DNA of 64,000 nt from Spirodela intermedia (taxonomy: Eukaryota; Streptophyta; Magnoliopsida; Alismatales; Araceae). The translations under genes and the position numbers were made by a program. The DNA is taken from the NCBI GenBank assembly GCA_902729315.2, contig LR746274.1:5949037-6013036 (forward strand). Reading direction: 5' to 3'. Below, in pieces: positions 11,973 to 23,476 of this stretch (position 1 is its first letter; each line of letters opens with the position of its first letter). Under the pieces are notes generated by a model, which was given only the letters and a program-made list of their open reading frames with translations, was not told the origin of the DNA and did no database searches.

Positions 11973-12430
11973 TTCAACTAATGGGAAGAAACAAAAATAA
12001 TAGATATGAATATAGAGATAATTTTGGAGGAGAAAATTTGAATTTTACTGAATTCATTAGATTTGAGATTAAAGAAGACACTCTTTCCATCCTTCAAAAC
12101 CCACAGCCCATTAGAATTATTTCTAAGCTTGAAATATTTCACTCCTCGCAAATTGAACAAATATGTATGGAAGATAAAATGGAGCAAGGGAAGATTATGC
12201 AGATAAAAGAAGACATTAAGAAATGGGTGAGTGGAAGAATAAGAGATACCAATTTAGATGAAAAAAATTTAGATTGGGCAAGAGCTAATTTGAAAATTAT
12301 ATGGCCTGATCACATTTTATGGTTTATTAATATAAAGTATTTATTAATGAATGAGAGCCTAACAAAACAAGGTAGAAATAAGAAAAGATTCTTTTCAAAA
12401 TGGAAATTATTTTTGGGAAAAATTTGTTAA
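11969..12430 (+). CDS. 153-aa open frame of unknown function in LTR-A element
   Basis: Overlaps the previous frame by four bases (ATGA-type junction) in another phase, so a small indel may have split one longer protein. It is basic and Lys/Ile-rich with a distinctive centre (NPQPIRII, KKWVSGRIRD, WPDHILWFINIKYLL). The same protein is encoded, with breaks, on the minus strand of the deleted relative (about 22,786-23,267), so it belongs to the family rather than to chance. No pol motif is present. Confidence 0.5.
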   Translation: MIQLMGRNKNNRYEYRDNFGGENLNFTEFIRFEIKEDTLSILQNPQPIRIISKLEIFHSSQIEQICMEDKMEQGKIMQIKEDIKKWVSGRIRDTNLDEKNLDWARANLKIIWPDHILWFINIKYLLMNESLTKQGRNKKRFFSKWKLFLGKIC

Positions 12431-14169
12431 TTTTCATTTTGTTTTGGCTGAAAGTATGTCAAGGTATATATATGAAGTATATGAATTTATGCTAAATCTG
12501 AAAAAGAATATCATGAAACTTACCTTGGGATACAAATATATTTTGATGGCCATAGATCATCTTATATGATATAAGAGTTGTCCAGCTGGAGACATTAAAT
12601 TCAGCGCTGCATGGGAGGCAACCCATGGTTTTTATTTTACTCTGTTTGATTTTTTTTTTAAGCTCTGTTTTTTTTAGAATTTCGCAGTACTTGTTTCTGT
12701 ATTTGTTTTTTTTCGAAAAAGTGCAGGAGGAGGAGTGTAAGATGAAGTGGAAAATTAAAAAAAAGGTTGAGGTGATGTCTTTTTGAGCTTCATCATTTAT
12801 GAAAATATTTTTAATGCTTAACTTTGCAGATATGCATACTTCACTTGAAAATTATATTTTCTGCATATTCTATTTTGAGTTTTTTGTGTCATTGAGGACA
12901 ATGTCTTTTTTAAGTTGGGGGGTGAAATATTCATTATTAATTTATACAATAGGACGATTAAGAACATGTGTTTCATTTTATTCAACTTAGAATAGCAACT
13001 AAAAAGATAAAAATAAAATAAAATTCAGAAAAATTGCAACATCTATTTTCTGGTTTTCTGTCAAAAACAACAGACTGTCAAAAACAGCAGACAAAAAATA
13101 GCCCAAAACTTGAAATTCTAGAAGATCCTTTTCTCACATTTCAATCCCCTAGATATGTATTACTGAAATTCGAAATTACAGCTATAAAGAAGATAGTTTT
13201 GATTTATTTTTGACAAATTTATTACTGCTAAAAGTAGAATTGAAAATAGAAAACAGAATTGTCAGAACTATCAAATTTACAAATTCCTTACATCATATTA
13301 CATGCATGAAAAATTAAATCAATTATATTGATTGATACCAAAAGATACTAGGAAGATTATTATTGAGTCAAAAGAATAATCTAGTAGCATAAAATGTTGG
13401 AATACTCCTTGGATACATGATAGATAACATGGATTTGATTTTACAGATTTTCACTTCATGATCTTGATGAATAGTATTTACTTGATGTGAAAATTTGATT
13501 GATCATTTGAGTTTAATGGAGATTTTTGCACTCTGATCTATAGGACTTGTGAGGAGAAATCACTTATTTCAAAAAAAAAAGAAGAGAGAGCAATGTGAAA
13601 AATCTAGAAACGAAGAGTACACATGGAGGGTGTGAGACATCATTCTCATTGTAAAAAATCGTGCATAGAAAAACACTTGCTGAAAAATAAGTGGATAAAG
13701 TGAAAGCCCTGAAAATGAAGAGTACACATAGAGAGTGTGAGACATCATTCTTATTGTCGAAATTTGTCTACAGGAAAAGCTACTTATCCACTATTTATAA
13801 AAAAAAGAAAATAAAAAAGAAAGAAGAAATATAGTGCAAACTTCAAAAATCAAGTCATAGAAAAGGGAAATGTAAGATCAATATTATTATTGGATGAGTA
13901 TTGATAATTAGAACATCTTGTAAATACACCTATGAGTGAAGAAGTGATAAAGATGTGAATAGAAGAAGTGAAGTCTAGATTGTTATTCCAAGGAGTGTTT
14001 AAACATTTAAGTGCTTGACATCATTCTTAAATGCTTGATATAAGAATCCAAAGTGTTTAAAGGTGCATCATTTCTAATTATATTATTTTTTTCTGTATTG
14101 AAATATGATGTTTGAGATTTGTAAAATTTTATTTTCGTAATTTCATTCCTAAGGGACTAGCAATGATTT
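12431..14169 (+). other. 3' non-coding tail of LTR-A element
   Basis: Contains the Athila-type post-pol box gggaggcaaccca (about 12,611), the segment cattgaggacaatg (about 12,891) and a first copy of the polypurine tract (aagttggggggtg, 12,912-12,924). It also has an imperfect direct repeat of about 117 bp near 13,610 and 13,727 (gagtacacat...gtgagacatcattct). No credible coding sequence. The minus-strand relative keeps this whole arrangement. Confidence 0.7.
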
Positions 14170-14182
14170 AAGTTGGGGGGTG
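14170..14182 (+). other. polypurine tract of LTR-A element
   Basis: aagttggggggtg directly abuts the 3' LTR (TGATAAG at 14,183), the position from which plus-strand DNA synthesis is primed. An identical motif lies 1.26 kb upstream at 12,912. Confidence 0.8.
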
Positions 14183-15818
14183 TGATAAGTCTTCATTATC
14201 ATGAGTTAATAATTAGTAAATAATATAGTTTTAGCCTTAACTCATGATAAATAGACTTATATTTGTGTTAAAGAATGATTTTTGGTTTTCAATTGATTAA
14301 CGTGAATTTTTGGGTAATTATGTGATTTTATATGAATTTTACAGTCTTACCTTTGAGATAAATGAAGAACAAGAAATAAAAATAAAAAATATTGCAAAAT
14401 GAGGGGGACCCGCTGGCCAGCCGGGCCCGTGAGCGGGTCAGAAGCGTAGTTAGGGAGTAGCCGCGAGTAGGGGCTTGAGCGGCTTAGCTTGGACCGGTAG
14501 GGGCACGTGTGCGCCACACCCCTTCCACGTCACTAGTGGCCAGCCGGCTGTGGGGCAAGGAGTGGTCGTACACGCGAGAGAAGGGACTTTGCTTGCAAAG
14601 CTAACATTACTATATACTCACCCGAAAAATCGGCACACAACCGATGTGGGACTAAACCCGCGTCACACCTTCCTCATAGGTGGGCGACCGGCACGAGTTC
14701 GAATCCTTCTAGAGTCAAAATTCATATATTTTTATTTGATTATCGCAACTTTCCTGTAGATTGCTGGTGAAGGATTAAGCAACGAGAATCGCTGGATCAT
14801 CGGCAAAAATCTCGTCAACGCGATTCGCAGAACATTGCTACTAAAATTGTTGAACGATTCGCGATAAAAGGATCGCGAATCCATCGAGTAAATCATCTCC
14901 GATTGATCGACGAACAAGCCGTCGTTGGGAAAAGGACGATCCGCCAAGAGACCAGTCGCCACCTCCTGAGAGCGTACTAGATGCGATGAAGAGCCTCCTC
15001 TTGCTGCGTGGACCTAAGGATGAAGCTCCCTGACACGCGCCCCACCTCCATTCAGCTCCTCTCTATCGGGTGACAGCCGCCGGAGAGCCGTAAAGTCGCC
15101 ATTTTTCTACTCTGTCGGGTGACAACCGCCGGAGATGATTCGACGACCCACTTCATTGATCTCTAGACTTCGCAAGAAGATCTAGAGATTGCCCACGTCA
15201 TCTTTGTTCAAGGAGAGCCTTCGAGGCCGTGGACACTGCACGACGATCCTCCCAAACGCTCAGGATTTTGGTGCATCGCCGACGCATCGCTGTCGCGACG
15301 CCGAAACTCTATTTTCCTGCTTTCAATTTAATTTACGCTTCATTTAGTGATACTTTGTGTGATTTTAATTTACCAAACTATACTTCATTCAATTACGATT
15401 CTTCTGGCTTTTACAGATCTTAATTTGATTAATTAAGTCGTCTGTAATCACTTACGTAAGTATCGCCGGGCAGAACTCTATTTCTGCTTGATTCGCATTC
15501 GCCGGGCGCTGACATCATCCTAACGTCCGCACCCTTATTTTCTTTTTTTTTGTGAATTTTAAATATATTTCCTTTTTATTTCCTAGTATAAAATTTGTAA
15601 GAAAATTGTATTCATTGAGAAAAAATTTGAATAATTACCATATATTATATTACATTCCTATGATCGACCTAGAAAATTACCGCTATTTTTGGAATTTTTA
15701 TTGAATTATAATTGATATATTTATTTAGAAATACTTCTCAATATTTAAAAATTCATATTTTCTAGTTTTATAAATTTTATATTTGCGTGATGTAATATAC
15801 AATGACTGAGTCATGTCA
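14183..15818 (+). repeat. 3' LTR-A
   Basis: A 1636-bp LTR from TGATAAG to GAGTCATGTCA, the partner of 8227-9861. It has the same hairpin, U3 block, TATA-like box and AT-rich end. Immediately after it the host integrase frame resumes at GGT CCA TAT. Confidence 0.93.
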
Positions 15819-15961
15819 ATGGTCCATATCTCCTTGAGACAATTGATCAATATGGGGCAGCAATAATCAAAGATCTGAAAATAGGTGTAAGGTTTAAAGT
15901 TAATGAATATTGGTTCAAACATACTTGGAACCTGAACAAGAACAAGAAATTGAAAGAGTAA
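15819..15961 (+). pseudogene. C-terminal end of LTR-B element integrase/pol
   Basis: Continuation of the interrupted pol frame. GPYLLETIDQYGAAIIKDLK is the typical C-terminal chromo-like/GPY segment of plant Ty3/gypsy integrase, and it is in frame with 7960-8226 once the nested element is removed. It ends at TAA 15,959-15,961. The Trp before the GPY segment is a TGA at 8218-8220. Confidence 0.85.
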
Positions 15962-17183
15962 ATTTGTTAGAATTGATCTAAGATTACATGTGTCTGGCTG
16001 AAGATGTTAAACTTAGCGTTGATTGGGAGGCAACCTAATAATTTTATTTTTACAAAATTTAATTTGTGTTTTGTAGATAATAAATTTAGAATTTCGTTGC
16101 TCCTTATTTTATTTCAATAGTACCTCATACATCTATGTTTTATCATGTTATACTTGCTGATTTATGAGTAAATATCTATTGCTTCACAATTTAATTTGAT
16201 AATATATGTCATGTCATTGAGGATAATTTCAATTTTAATTAGAGGGAGAAAAGAAAATTCAGGTAGATTTATTTCATGAATAATTATTACAAAAGGAAAA
16301 TTTAAAACTAATATTGATGAATTCATGGATTTCTATATTTTTCCTATAAGATGGTATATTCATTTAAGGCTAAAGTGTGTTAGATTTAGTGATTGCAAGT
16401 GATAAAAAAAAATGTAGTATATGGAAGGATGAAATATTTTCAGAATATATCTTGATGATCATGATCCATATGTTATGAATTCACATTTCGAATTAGTAGG
16501 AGTCATGAAGTTGAATGTGATGAGGTTGAAATTGCATAAAAATTATTGGAAGCTAGACATTCTTAGTATGAGGAACCTAAGTACTTGACCATTTGTCTTA
16601 TATATATAGATAAAAAACAAATCATCATATGATAGAGTTTAAGACTCAACTCATGGAAAAATATATATGAGGATTTCCCACTTGTCCCATAAAGACTTTT
16701 CTATATGTGAGACTAGGACAAGATAAAAAAAAAGTGAGTGCAAATGCTTCTCTGGAGATTTCCCACTTGTCTCACAAAGGCTTTCCACATGTGAGATTTA
16801 GACATGAAAAAGAAGCTATATGGGGAAAGTTACCTACTTATGATGTTTATAATAAAAAAAAGAAAAAAATAAGAAGAGAGAAATGGAATACGCTACTTGG
16901 GTGCACGAATCTAGAAGAGAATGCTGAAGATAGCTTGAAAACTTGAGTAAACTTCTAATCATTTAATTAGTGATTTCTGAAAATGAAAGATGTTGAATTT
17001 CATGCATTGAAGAGAATGAAACTATTTGAATCACATGAATATCTGAATATTTATCTGAATGCCATCTCTAGTGGAAAAATGAGAAAATAAATGATTCATG
17101 TAAAAGAATTAATAAATAGCTTTAACTTTGTTAAGTATTTTGCTTTTTGCTAGGGACTACCAAATTTCAAAGTTGGGGGTATT
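15962..17183 (+). other. 3' non-coding tail of LTR-B element
   Basis: Carries the same post-pol landmarks as the LTR-A tail: gggaggcaaccta near 16,026, a degraded cattgaggataat near 16,220, and a direct repeat of about 85 bp at 16,672 and 16,757 (gatttcccacttgtc). The polypurine tract aagttgggggt (17,170-17,180) precedes the 3' LTR. No supported gene. Confidence 0.7.
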
Positions 17184-19054
17184 TGTTAAAGCTAGATTTA
17201 TGTCTTTTAATTAGTTTTATTATTTGATTTTATTTTTTAAACTTTCAGAATAAATATAGGATATATTGTTAATTTTAAAAGTCTGAAGTTAAAATACTTA
17301 GCATAATTTTTATTTATTAAAAAAATATATATAAATATAAAAAAAAACTTCCATCGGCTGCCAAGCTGGCACTCAACAACTGATGTAGAGGGGGGACAAT
17401 GGTTGAGCAGGTAGACCCAAACTAGGGGAGCCACAAGTTGGGCTCAAGTGGCAAAGGCCTCACTCGATGCATGTGTGCATTGCTCCAATTCCACATCCTA
17501 GTAGCCAACTGGTCTTGGGGAAAGGAGCGCCCATACACATGTACACGTGCAAGGGCAGACCACCTTGTTACCTTCTTCCAAGATGATCCTAGGCATTATT
17601 TTATTTTGGGAGAAGGGATCTCTGCTGAGAGACCGTAGCTTTAGTTTATATCCGACATACTCATCCAAAATATTTCTGATGCGGGTTAAACATTTTTGTC
17701 TATTATAATGCAACCATCTAGAGTGTGGTGTGATCCAGCAGTACGTAGGGAGCCATGTCATCTGATTAGCCTAATCCTACAGCTGGCAAACTATCACTCG
17801 ATGGCAGTCACAAATACATAATCTGTTTTTCCCTCCTTTTGTGCGATCGACGTCTCCAACAATCAGCAAGCTTTTTCCTTCCTCCTTGACTGCACTCAAG
17901 GCCTTTGGCGAGTGGTCAGCTCTTTCCTTCTCCCCTTAGATGATAGTGATAGCATGGTTGACTTCTCTTTTGGCGGATCTCTCTAACAAGCGACATAAGG
18001 CTTTAGGATGATACTTTTGTGACTTTCAGTGTGATGTGACACATCTAAACGAAATCAAGCCACCACACTAGTGTCTCTAATTACCTAGGAGGCATGTTGA
18101 ACTTGGGTAATGATTTATTTCCTATTTTCAATATTTACTTACCTATTTTTGTCATTTATTTACATTTTACGACAAGTTATTTTCATTTCATACACGTTTC
18201 GATTGAAATGAGTAAAATTAATTCAAAACTTGATGAATGATCTTTGTTCTTCTTTTGAATCCTCCAAAACTCATCTAACATTAAGCTAAGATTGTTTTCA
18301 ACTTTTTTTCAATTGATTTTTTCAGTCTTGACATATTCATGTTCTCAACATTCTATGAATAACAAGTATGTTTCTACTTTTGAATGCAAAATCACATAGA
18401 TTAAAGGTTGATTAATGAGCATGCAATGGTTAAAACAAGCTGGAGACATTCATAGTTGGCCTCATGTCATGTGTGTGAATCCTTGAGCACACATTCTTCA
18501 TTTTCTCTCTTATTTCTCTCTCTCCCACTCTCGTGAGACCTCTCTTCTCTCTCCATCTCTCATGAGATCTCTCCCTTTCTCTCCCTCTCTCTCAATCAAT
18601 TTTCTTCTCTCTCTCTCTCTCTCTCACTCTCACTCTTTCATGAGACCTCTCTCTCTGTCTCATGTGAGATTTCTCTCCTCTCTTTCTTTCTCTTTTACGA
18701 GAAATCTCATCCCTTCTCTCTCTTGTGAGAGCTTTCTCTCCTCTCTTTCACTCCCTTTCGCGAGAAATCTCATCCCTTCTCTCTCTCATGAGAGTTCTCT
18801 TCTTTCTTTCTTTTCCTCCTTCCTTTTCTCCACTTCCCTTTATTCTTCTCACCTCACCCTTCTATTTCATTACTTCTGTTAAATATTAATAAAATATTTA
18901 AATTTACTTTATATATAAATGAAATTAGTTTTCATGATGGATTAATCAATCTCCTTGTATTCTACTTGAGACTTCTATACTAATATTTTATTAAGTCTTA
19001 GTTATAAATATTATTAGATAGTGTGTATTTAAACACAATGAAAAGTGCACACCA
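17184..19054 (+). repeat. 3' LTR-B, complete
   Basis: A 1.87-kb LTR beginning TGTTAAAG after the polypurine tract and ending GTGCACACCA. Its block 17,464-17,550 is related to the U3 of LTR-A. A TATA-like tttatatcc lies near 17,644. The CT-rich part with GTGAGA palindromes lies at 18,495-18,870. It is the reference for the other LTR-B pieces in the window. Confidence 0.85.
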
Positions 19055-19401
19055 CTTGGGCGAGATGTACAGGTCCATGAATGAATGATTATTTGGGAGA
19101 AGCATCATTAATTGGATGTGATTACAATTATCATAAAGAAAGTCATAAAAATTAGTTTAAGATTTCTTTTTCTCATACTTATTTTGTGGGACATCAACCA
19201 TCATACCATATTTTCGTATCCCACTCTTGATCAAGAGAATCTTGATCTTGAAAATAAGATCAAAATCTTCAAGATCATGCCTCATTTCTTCTCTATCTCC
19301 TAACCTATTTGCCTCTTTCTTCGACTTGAATTTCCTCCCTATCTTCTATAATAAATATTAGAATTCTGATTTCCACCATTCCTCTTTGTGAATTCAACCT
19401 C
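19055..19401. other. unassigned spacer
   Basis: Sequence between the LTR-B element and the minus-strand LTR-A element. I see no gene, repeat or motif I can name. It ends in acctc, the left target duplication of the next element. Confidence 0.4.
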
Positions 19402-21040
19402 TAACGTGACTCAGTCGTTGTATATTAAATCACGTGAATCTAAAATTTATAAAACTAGAAAATATGAACTTTTAGATATTTAGAAGTATTTCTAAATAAA
19501 TATATCAATTATAATTCAATAAAACTTCCAAAAATAGCGGTAATTTTATAAGTGGATCACAGAGATGTAATATAATATCTAGTAATTATCTAGAATTTTC
19601 TTCAAAGAATACTATTTTCTATGAATTTTATACTAGTAATGAAAAGAAAATATATTTAAAATTCACAAAAAAGGGAAATAAGGGTGCAGATGTCAAGATG
19701 ATGTCAACACTCGGCGAACGCAAATTGGGCAGAAATAGAGTTCCACCCGATGATTCTTACATAAGTAGTTACAGATGATTTAATTAATCAAATTAAAATC
19801 TGTAAAAGCCAAAAGAAGTGTAATTGAACGAAGTATATTTTGGTAAATTAAAATCACACAAATTATCACTAAATGAATCGTAAAGTAAGTTGAAAGCAAG
19901 AAAATAGAGTTCCGACGTTGCGACCGCGATGTGTTGGCGATGCACTAAAATCCTAAGTGTTCGGGAGGATTGTCATGTAGTGTCCACGGCCACGAAGGCT
20001 CTCCTTGGACAAAGACGACGTGGGCAATCTTTAGATCTCCTTGTGAAGTCTAGAGATTAATGAAGTGGGTCGTCGAATCGTCTCTAGCGGCTGTCACTCG
20101 GTGGAGTAGAAAAATGGTGACTTTGTGGCTTTCCCGTGGCTGTCACCCGATGGAGAGGAGTTGGATGGAGGTGGAGCATGTGTTAGGGAACTTCATCCTC
20201 AGGTCTACACAGCAAGAAGAGACTCTTCATCGCATCTGGTATGCTCTCAAGAGGTGGCGACTCGTCTCCTGGTAGATCATCCTCTTCCTAATGATGGTTT
20301 GTTTGTCGATCAATTAGAGATGATTTACTCGATGGATTTGCGATCCTTTTATTGTGAATCGTTCAGCAATTTTAGTAGTAATGCTCCGCAAATTATGTTG
20401 ACGAGATTTTTGCCGATGATCTAGTGATTCTCATTGCTTAATCCTTCATTAGCGATTTGCAAGAAAGTCACGATATTTAGATAAAAATATTTAACTTTTG
20501 ACTCTAGGAGGATTTGAACCCGTGTCGATTGCCCTCCCCTTCTAAGGAAGGTGTGATGGGAGTTTAGTCCCACATCGGTTGTGCGCCGATTTTTCGAACG
20601 AATATATAGTAATGTTAGATTTCTAAGTAAGTCTCTTCTCTCACATGTACGACCACTCCTTTCCCCACAATCAGCTGGCCACTGGTGACATGGAAGAGGA
20701 GTGGCACACACATGCCCGTATCAGTCTAAGCCGCTTGAGCCCCTACTCAAACCTACTCCCTGATTGAGCTTCCAACCTACTTACGGGCCCAGCTGGCCAG
20801 CAGGCCCCCTTCATTTTGTCTTTTTTTTATTTTTTATTTGTTTTTCTTTATTTATCTCAAAAATAAAAACGTAAAATGCATATAAGTTCATATAAAATCA
20901 CATAATTACCCAAAAATTCACATTAATCAACTGAAAACCACTTTTCACACTTTAACATAAATATAAGTCTATTTATCATGAGTTAACGCTAAAACTATAT
21001 TATTTACTAATTATTAACTCATGATAATGAAGACTTATCA
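19402..21040 (-). repeat. 3' LTR-A (minus-strand element)
   Basis: Reads TGATAAG from 21,040 leftward to 19,402. It is followed on the right by caccccctaactt, the reverse of the polypurine tract, which identifies it as the 3' LTR. Confidence 0.9.
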
Positions 21041-22785
21041 CACCCCCTAACTTAAATCATTACTAGTCCCTTAGCAATGAAATTACGAAAATAAAAAATG
21101 TACAAATCTCAAACATCATATTTCAATATAGGAAAAAAAATATAATTAGAAATGATGCACCTTTAGACACTTTTGGATTCTTATATCAAGTTTTTAAGAA
21201 TGATGTCAAGCACTTAAATGTTTAAATACTCCTTGGAATAACAATCTAGACTTTACTTCTTTTATTTACATCTTTATCACTTCTTCACTCATAGATGTAT
21301 TTACAAGATATTTCAATTATCAATATTCATCCAAGAATAATATTGATCCTACATTTCTCTTTTCTATGGCTAGATTTTTGAAGTTTGTACTATATTTCAT
21401 CCTTTTTTCTTTATATATAATAATAGATAAGTAGCTTTTTCTGTAGACAAATTTCGACAATAAGAATGATGTCTCACACCCTCCATGTGTACTCCTCATT
21501 TTTAGGGCTTTCACTTTATCCACTTATTTTACAGCAAGTGTTTTTCTATGCACAATTTTTGACAATGAGAATGATGTCTCACACCCTCCATGTGTACTCT
21601 TCGTTTCTAGATTTTTCGCATTGCTCTCTCTTTTTTTTTTTTCTGAAATAAGTGATTTCTCTTCACAAGTCCTATAGATCAAGGTGCAAAAATCTTTATT
21701 AAACTCAAATGATCAATCAAATTTTCACATCAAGTAAATACTATCCATCAAGATCATGAAGTGACAATCTGTAAAATCAAATCTATGTTATATATCATGT
21801 ATCCAAGGAGTACTCCAATATTTCATGCTACTAGATCATTTTTTTGACTCAATAATAATCTTCCTAGTATCTTTTAGTATCAATTAATTTAATTGATTTA
21901 ATTTTTCATGCATGTAATATGATGTAAGAGATTTATAAATTAGATAGGTCCCACAGTTCTATTTTTTATTTTTAGTTTTATTTTTAGCAACAAAAAATTT
22001 TTAAAAAATAAATCAAAACTATCCTCTTTATAGTTGTAATTTCAAATTTCAGTAATATATGTCTAGGGGATTAAAATGTGGGAAAAGAGTCTCTAGAATT
22101 TCAAATTTTGGACTATTTTTTGTCTGCTATTTTTGACAGTCTGTTGTTCCTAGTAGAAAACCAGAAAATAGATGTTGCAGTTTTTCCGAATTTTATTTTA
22201 TTTTTATTTCTTTAGTTGTTGTTTTAAGTTGAATAAAATGCAAACACATGTTCTTAATCGTCCTACAGCATAAACTAATAATGAATACTTCACTCCCCAA
22301 CTTAAAAATGACATTGTCCTCAATGACATAGAAAAATCGAAATAGAATATACAAAAAATATAATTTTTAAGTAAAGCATGCATATGTGCAAAGTTAAGCA
22401 TTAAAAATATTTTTATAAATGATAAAGCTCAGAAAGACATCACCTCAACCTCGTTTTTAATTTTCCACTTCATCTTACACTCCTCCTATACTTTTTTGAA
22501 AGAATAAATACAGAAATAAGTACTACGAAATTCTAAGAAAAACAAAGCTAAAAAAAAATCAAACAGAATGAAATAAAAACCATGGGTTGCCCCCCATGCA
22601 GTGCTGAATTTAATGTCTTCAACTGGACAGCTCTTAGATTATTTAAGATGATCTATGGCCATCAAAATATATTTGTATCCCAAGGTAAGTTTCATGATAT
22701 TCTTTTTCAGATTTAGCATAAATTCATATACTTCATATATATACCTTGACATACTTTCAGCCAAAACAAAATAAAAATTAACAAA

Positions 22786-23267
22786 ATTTTCTCAAAAATA
22801 AATTTTCATTTTGAAAATAATCTTTCCACGTTTCTATCTTGCTTTGTAAGGCTCTCATTCATTAATAAATACTTTCTATTAATAGACTATAAAATGTGAT
22901 CAGGTCATATAATTTTCAAATTAGCTCTTACTCAATCTAGATTTTTTTCATCTAAATTGATATCTCTAATTCTTCCACTCACCCATTTCTTAATGTGTTC
23001 TTTTATCTGCATAATCTTCCCCTGCTCCATTATATCTTTCATACATATTTACTCAATTTGTGAGGAGTGAAATATTTCAAGCATAGAAATAATTCTAATG
23101 GGCTGTGGGTTTTGAAGGATGGAAGGATTGTCTTCTTTAATCTTAGATCTAATGAATTCAATAAAATTCAATTTTTTTCCTCCAAAATTATCTCTATATT
23201 CATATTCATTATTTTCATTTCTCCCCATTAGTTGAATCAACTCTTTTTCAAACTTTTTGTTTCTCAA
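22786..23267 (-). pseudogene. copy of the LTR-A 153-aa unknown frame (broken)
   Basis: Open for 72 codons at 23,049-23,267 (GRNENNEYEYRDNFGG, NPQPIRII), then a stop, after which similarity to the 11,969-12,430 frame continues (IKKWVSGRIRD-like at about 22,970-23,010). It fuses, at its start, to what remains after the gag deletion. Confidence 0.65.
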
Positions 23268-23476
23268 GTCAGTAAATTTGAGGTAAAAGTTTAGTAATTG
23301 TTACCCTCTTTCAATATGCTCCAGTCCTTGCCTTGCTTCTCTTCGTTCCCCTTTTTTAAAAAAAAAATCAGCAAAAAGAAAATAAAATAAGAGTTAATTT
23401 TTTTTGTGTACTCTAAGAGAAAAATAGAAAAATACTAAATATTATGCAATACATCCCCAGCAATGGTGCCAAAATT

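Larger units (their letters stand above)
8227..15818 (+). mobile_element. non-autonomous LTR-A retrotransposon, full length
   Basis: A 7.6-kb element with LTRs 8227-9861 and 14,183-15,818 and primer site at 9867. Its internal region of 4.3 kb holds a broken gag-like frame, two further open frames and a non-coding tail, and ends in a polypurine tract at 14,170. No protease, RT, RNase H or integrase motif is found in any frame, so it must have moved with enzymes supplied in trans. Target duplication is atagt (8222-8226) and atggt (15,819-15,823). Removing the insert and one duplicate rejoins the host integrase in frame. Confidence 0.92.
369..19054 (+). mobile_element. Athila-like Ty3/gypsy retrotransposon (LTR-B element), decayed, with nested insertions
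   Basis: Large LTR retrotransposon in plus orientation: partial 5' LTR (369-1033, rest off-window), tRNA-Asp-type primer site (1040), gag, protease, reverse transcriptase, RNase H, integrase, a long 3' non-coding tail, polypurine tract (about 17,170-17,180) and complete 3' LTR (17,184-19,054). Removing the solo LTR-A at 2621-4191 and the LTR-A element at 8227-15,818 leaves an internal region of about 7 kb, in the usual Athila range. All reading frames carry stops and at least one frameshift, so this copy is dead. The Athila assignment rests on primer site, domain order, LTR length and a post-pol GGGAGGCAACC box. Confidence 0.88.

Noticed and set aside
20060-20424. Overlapping frames (MKWVVES..., LHPQV...) seen in many LTR-A copies, antisense or sense
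   Set aside because: Shadows of GC-rich U5 sequence, open in several frames at once as expected for low stop density.
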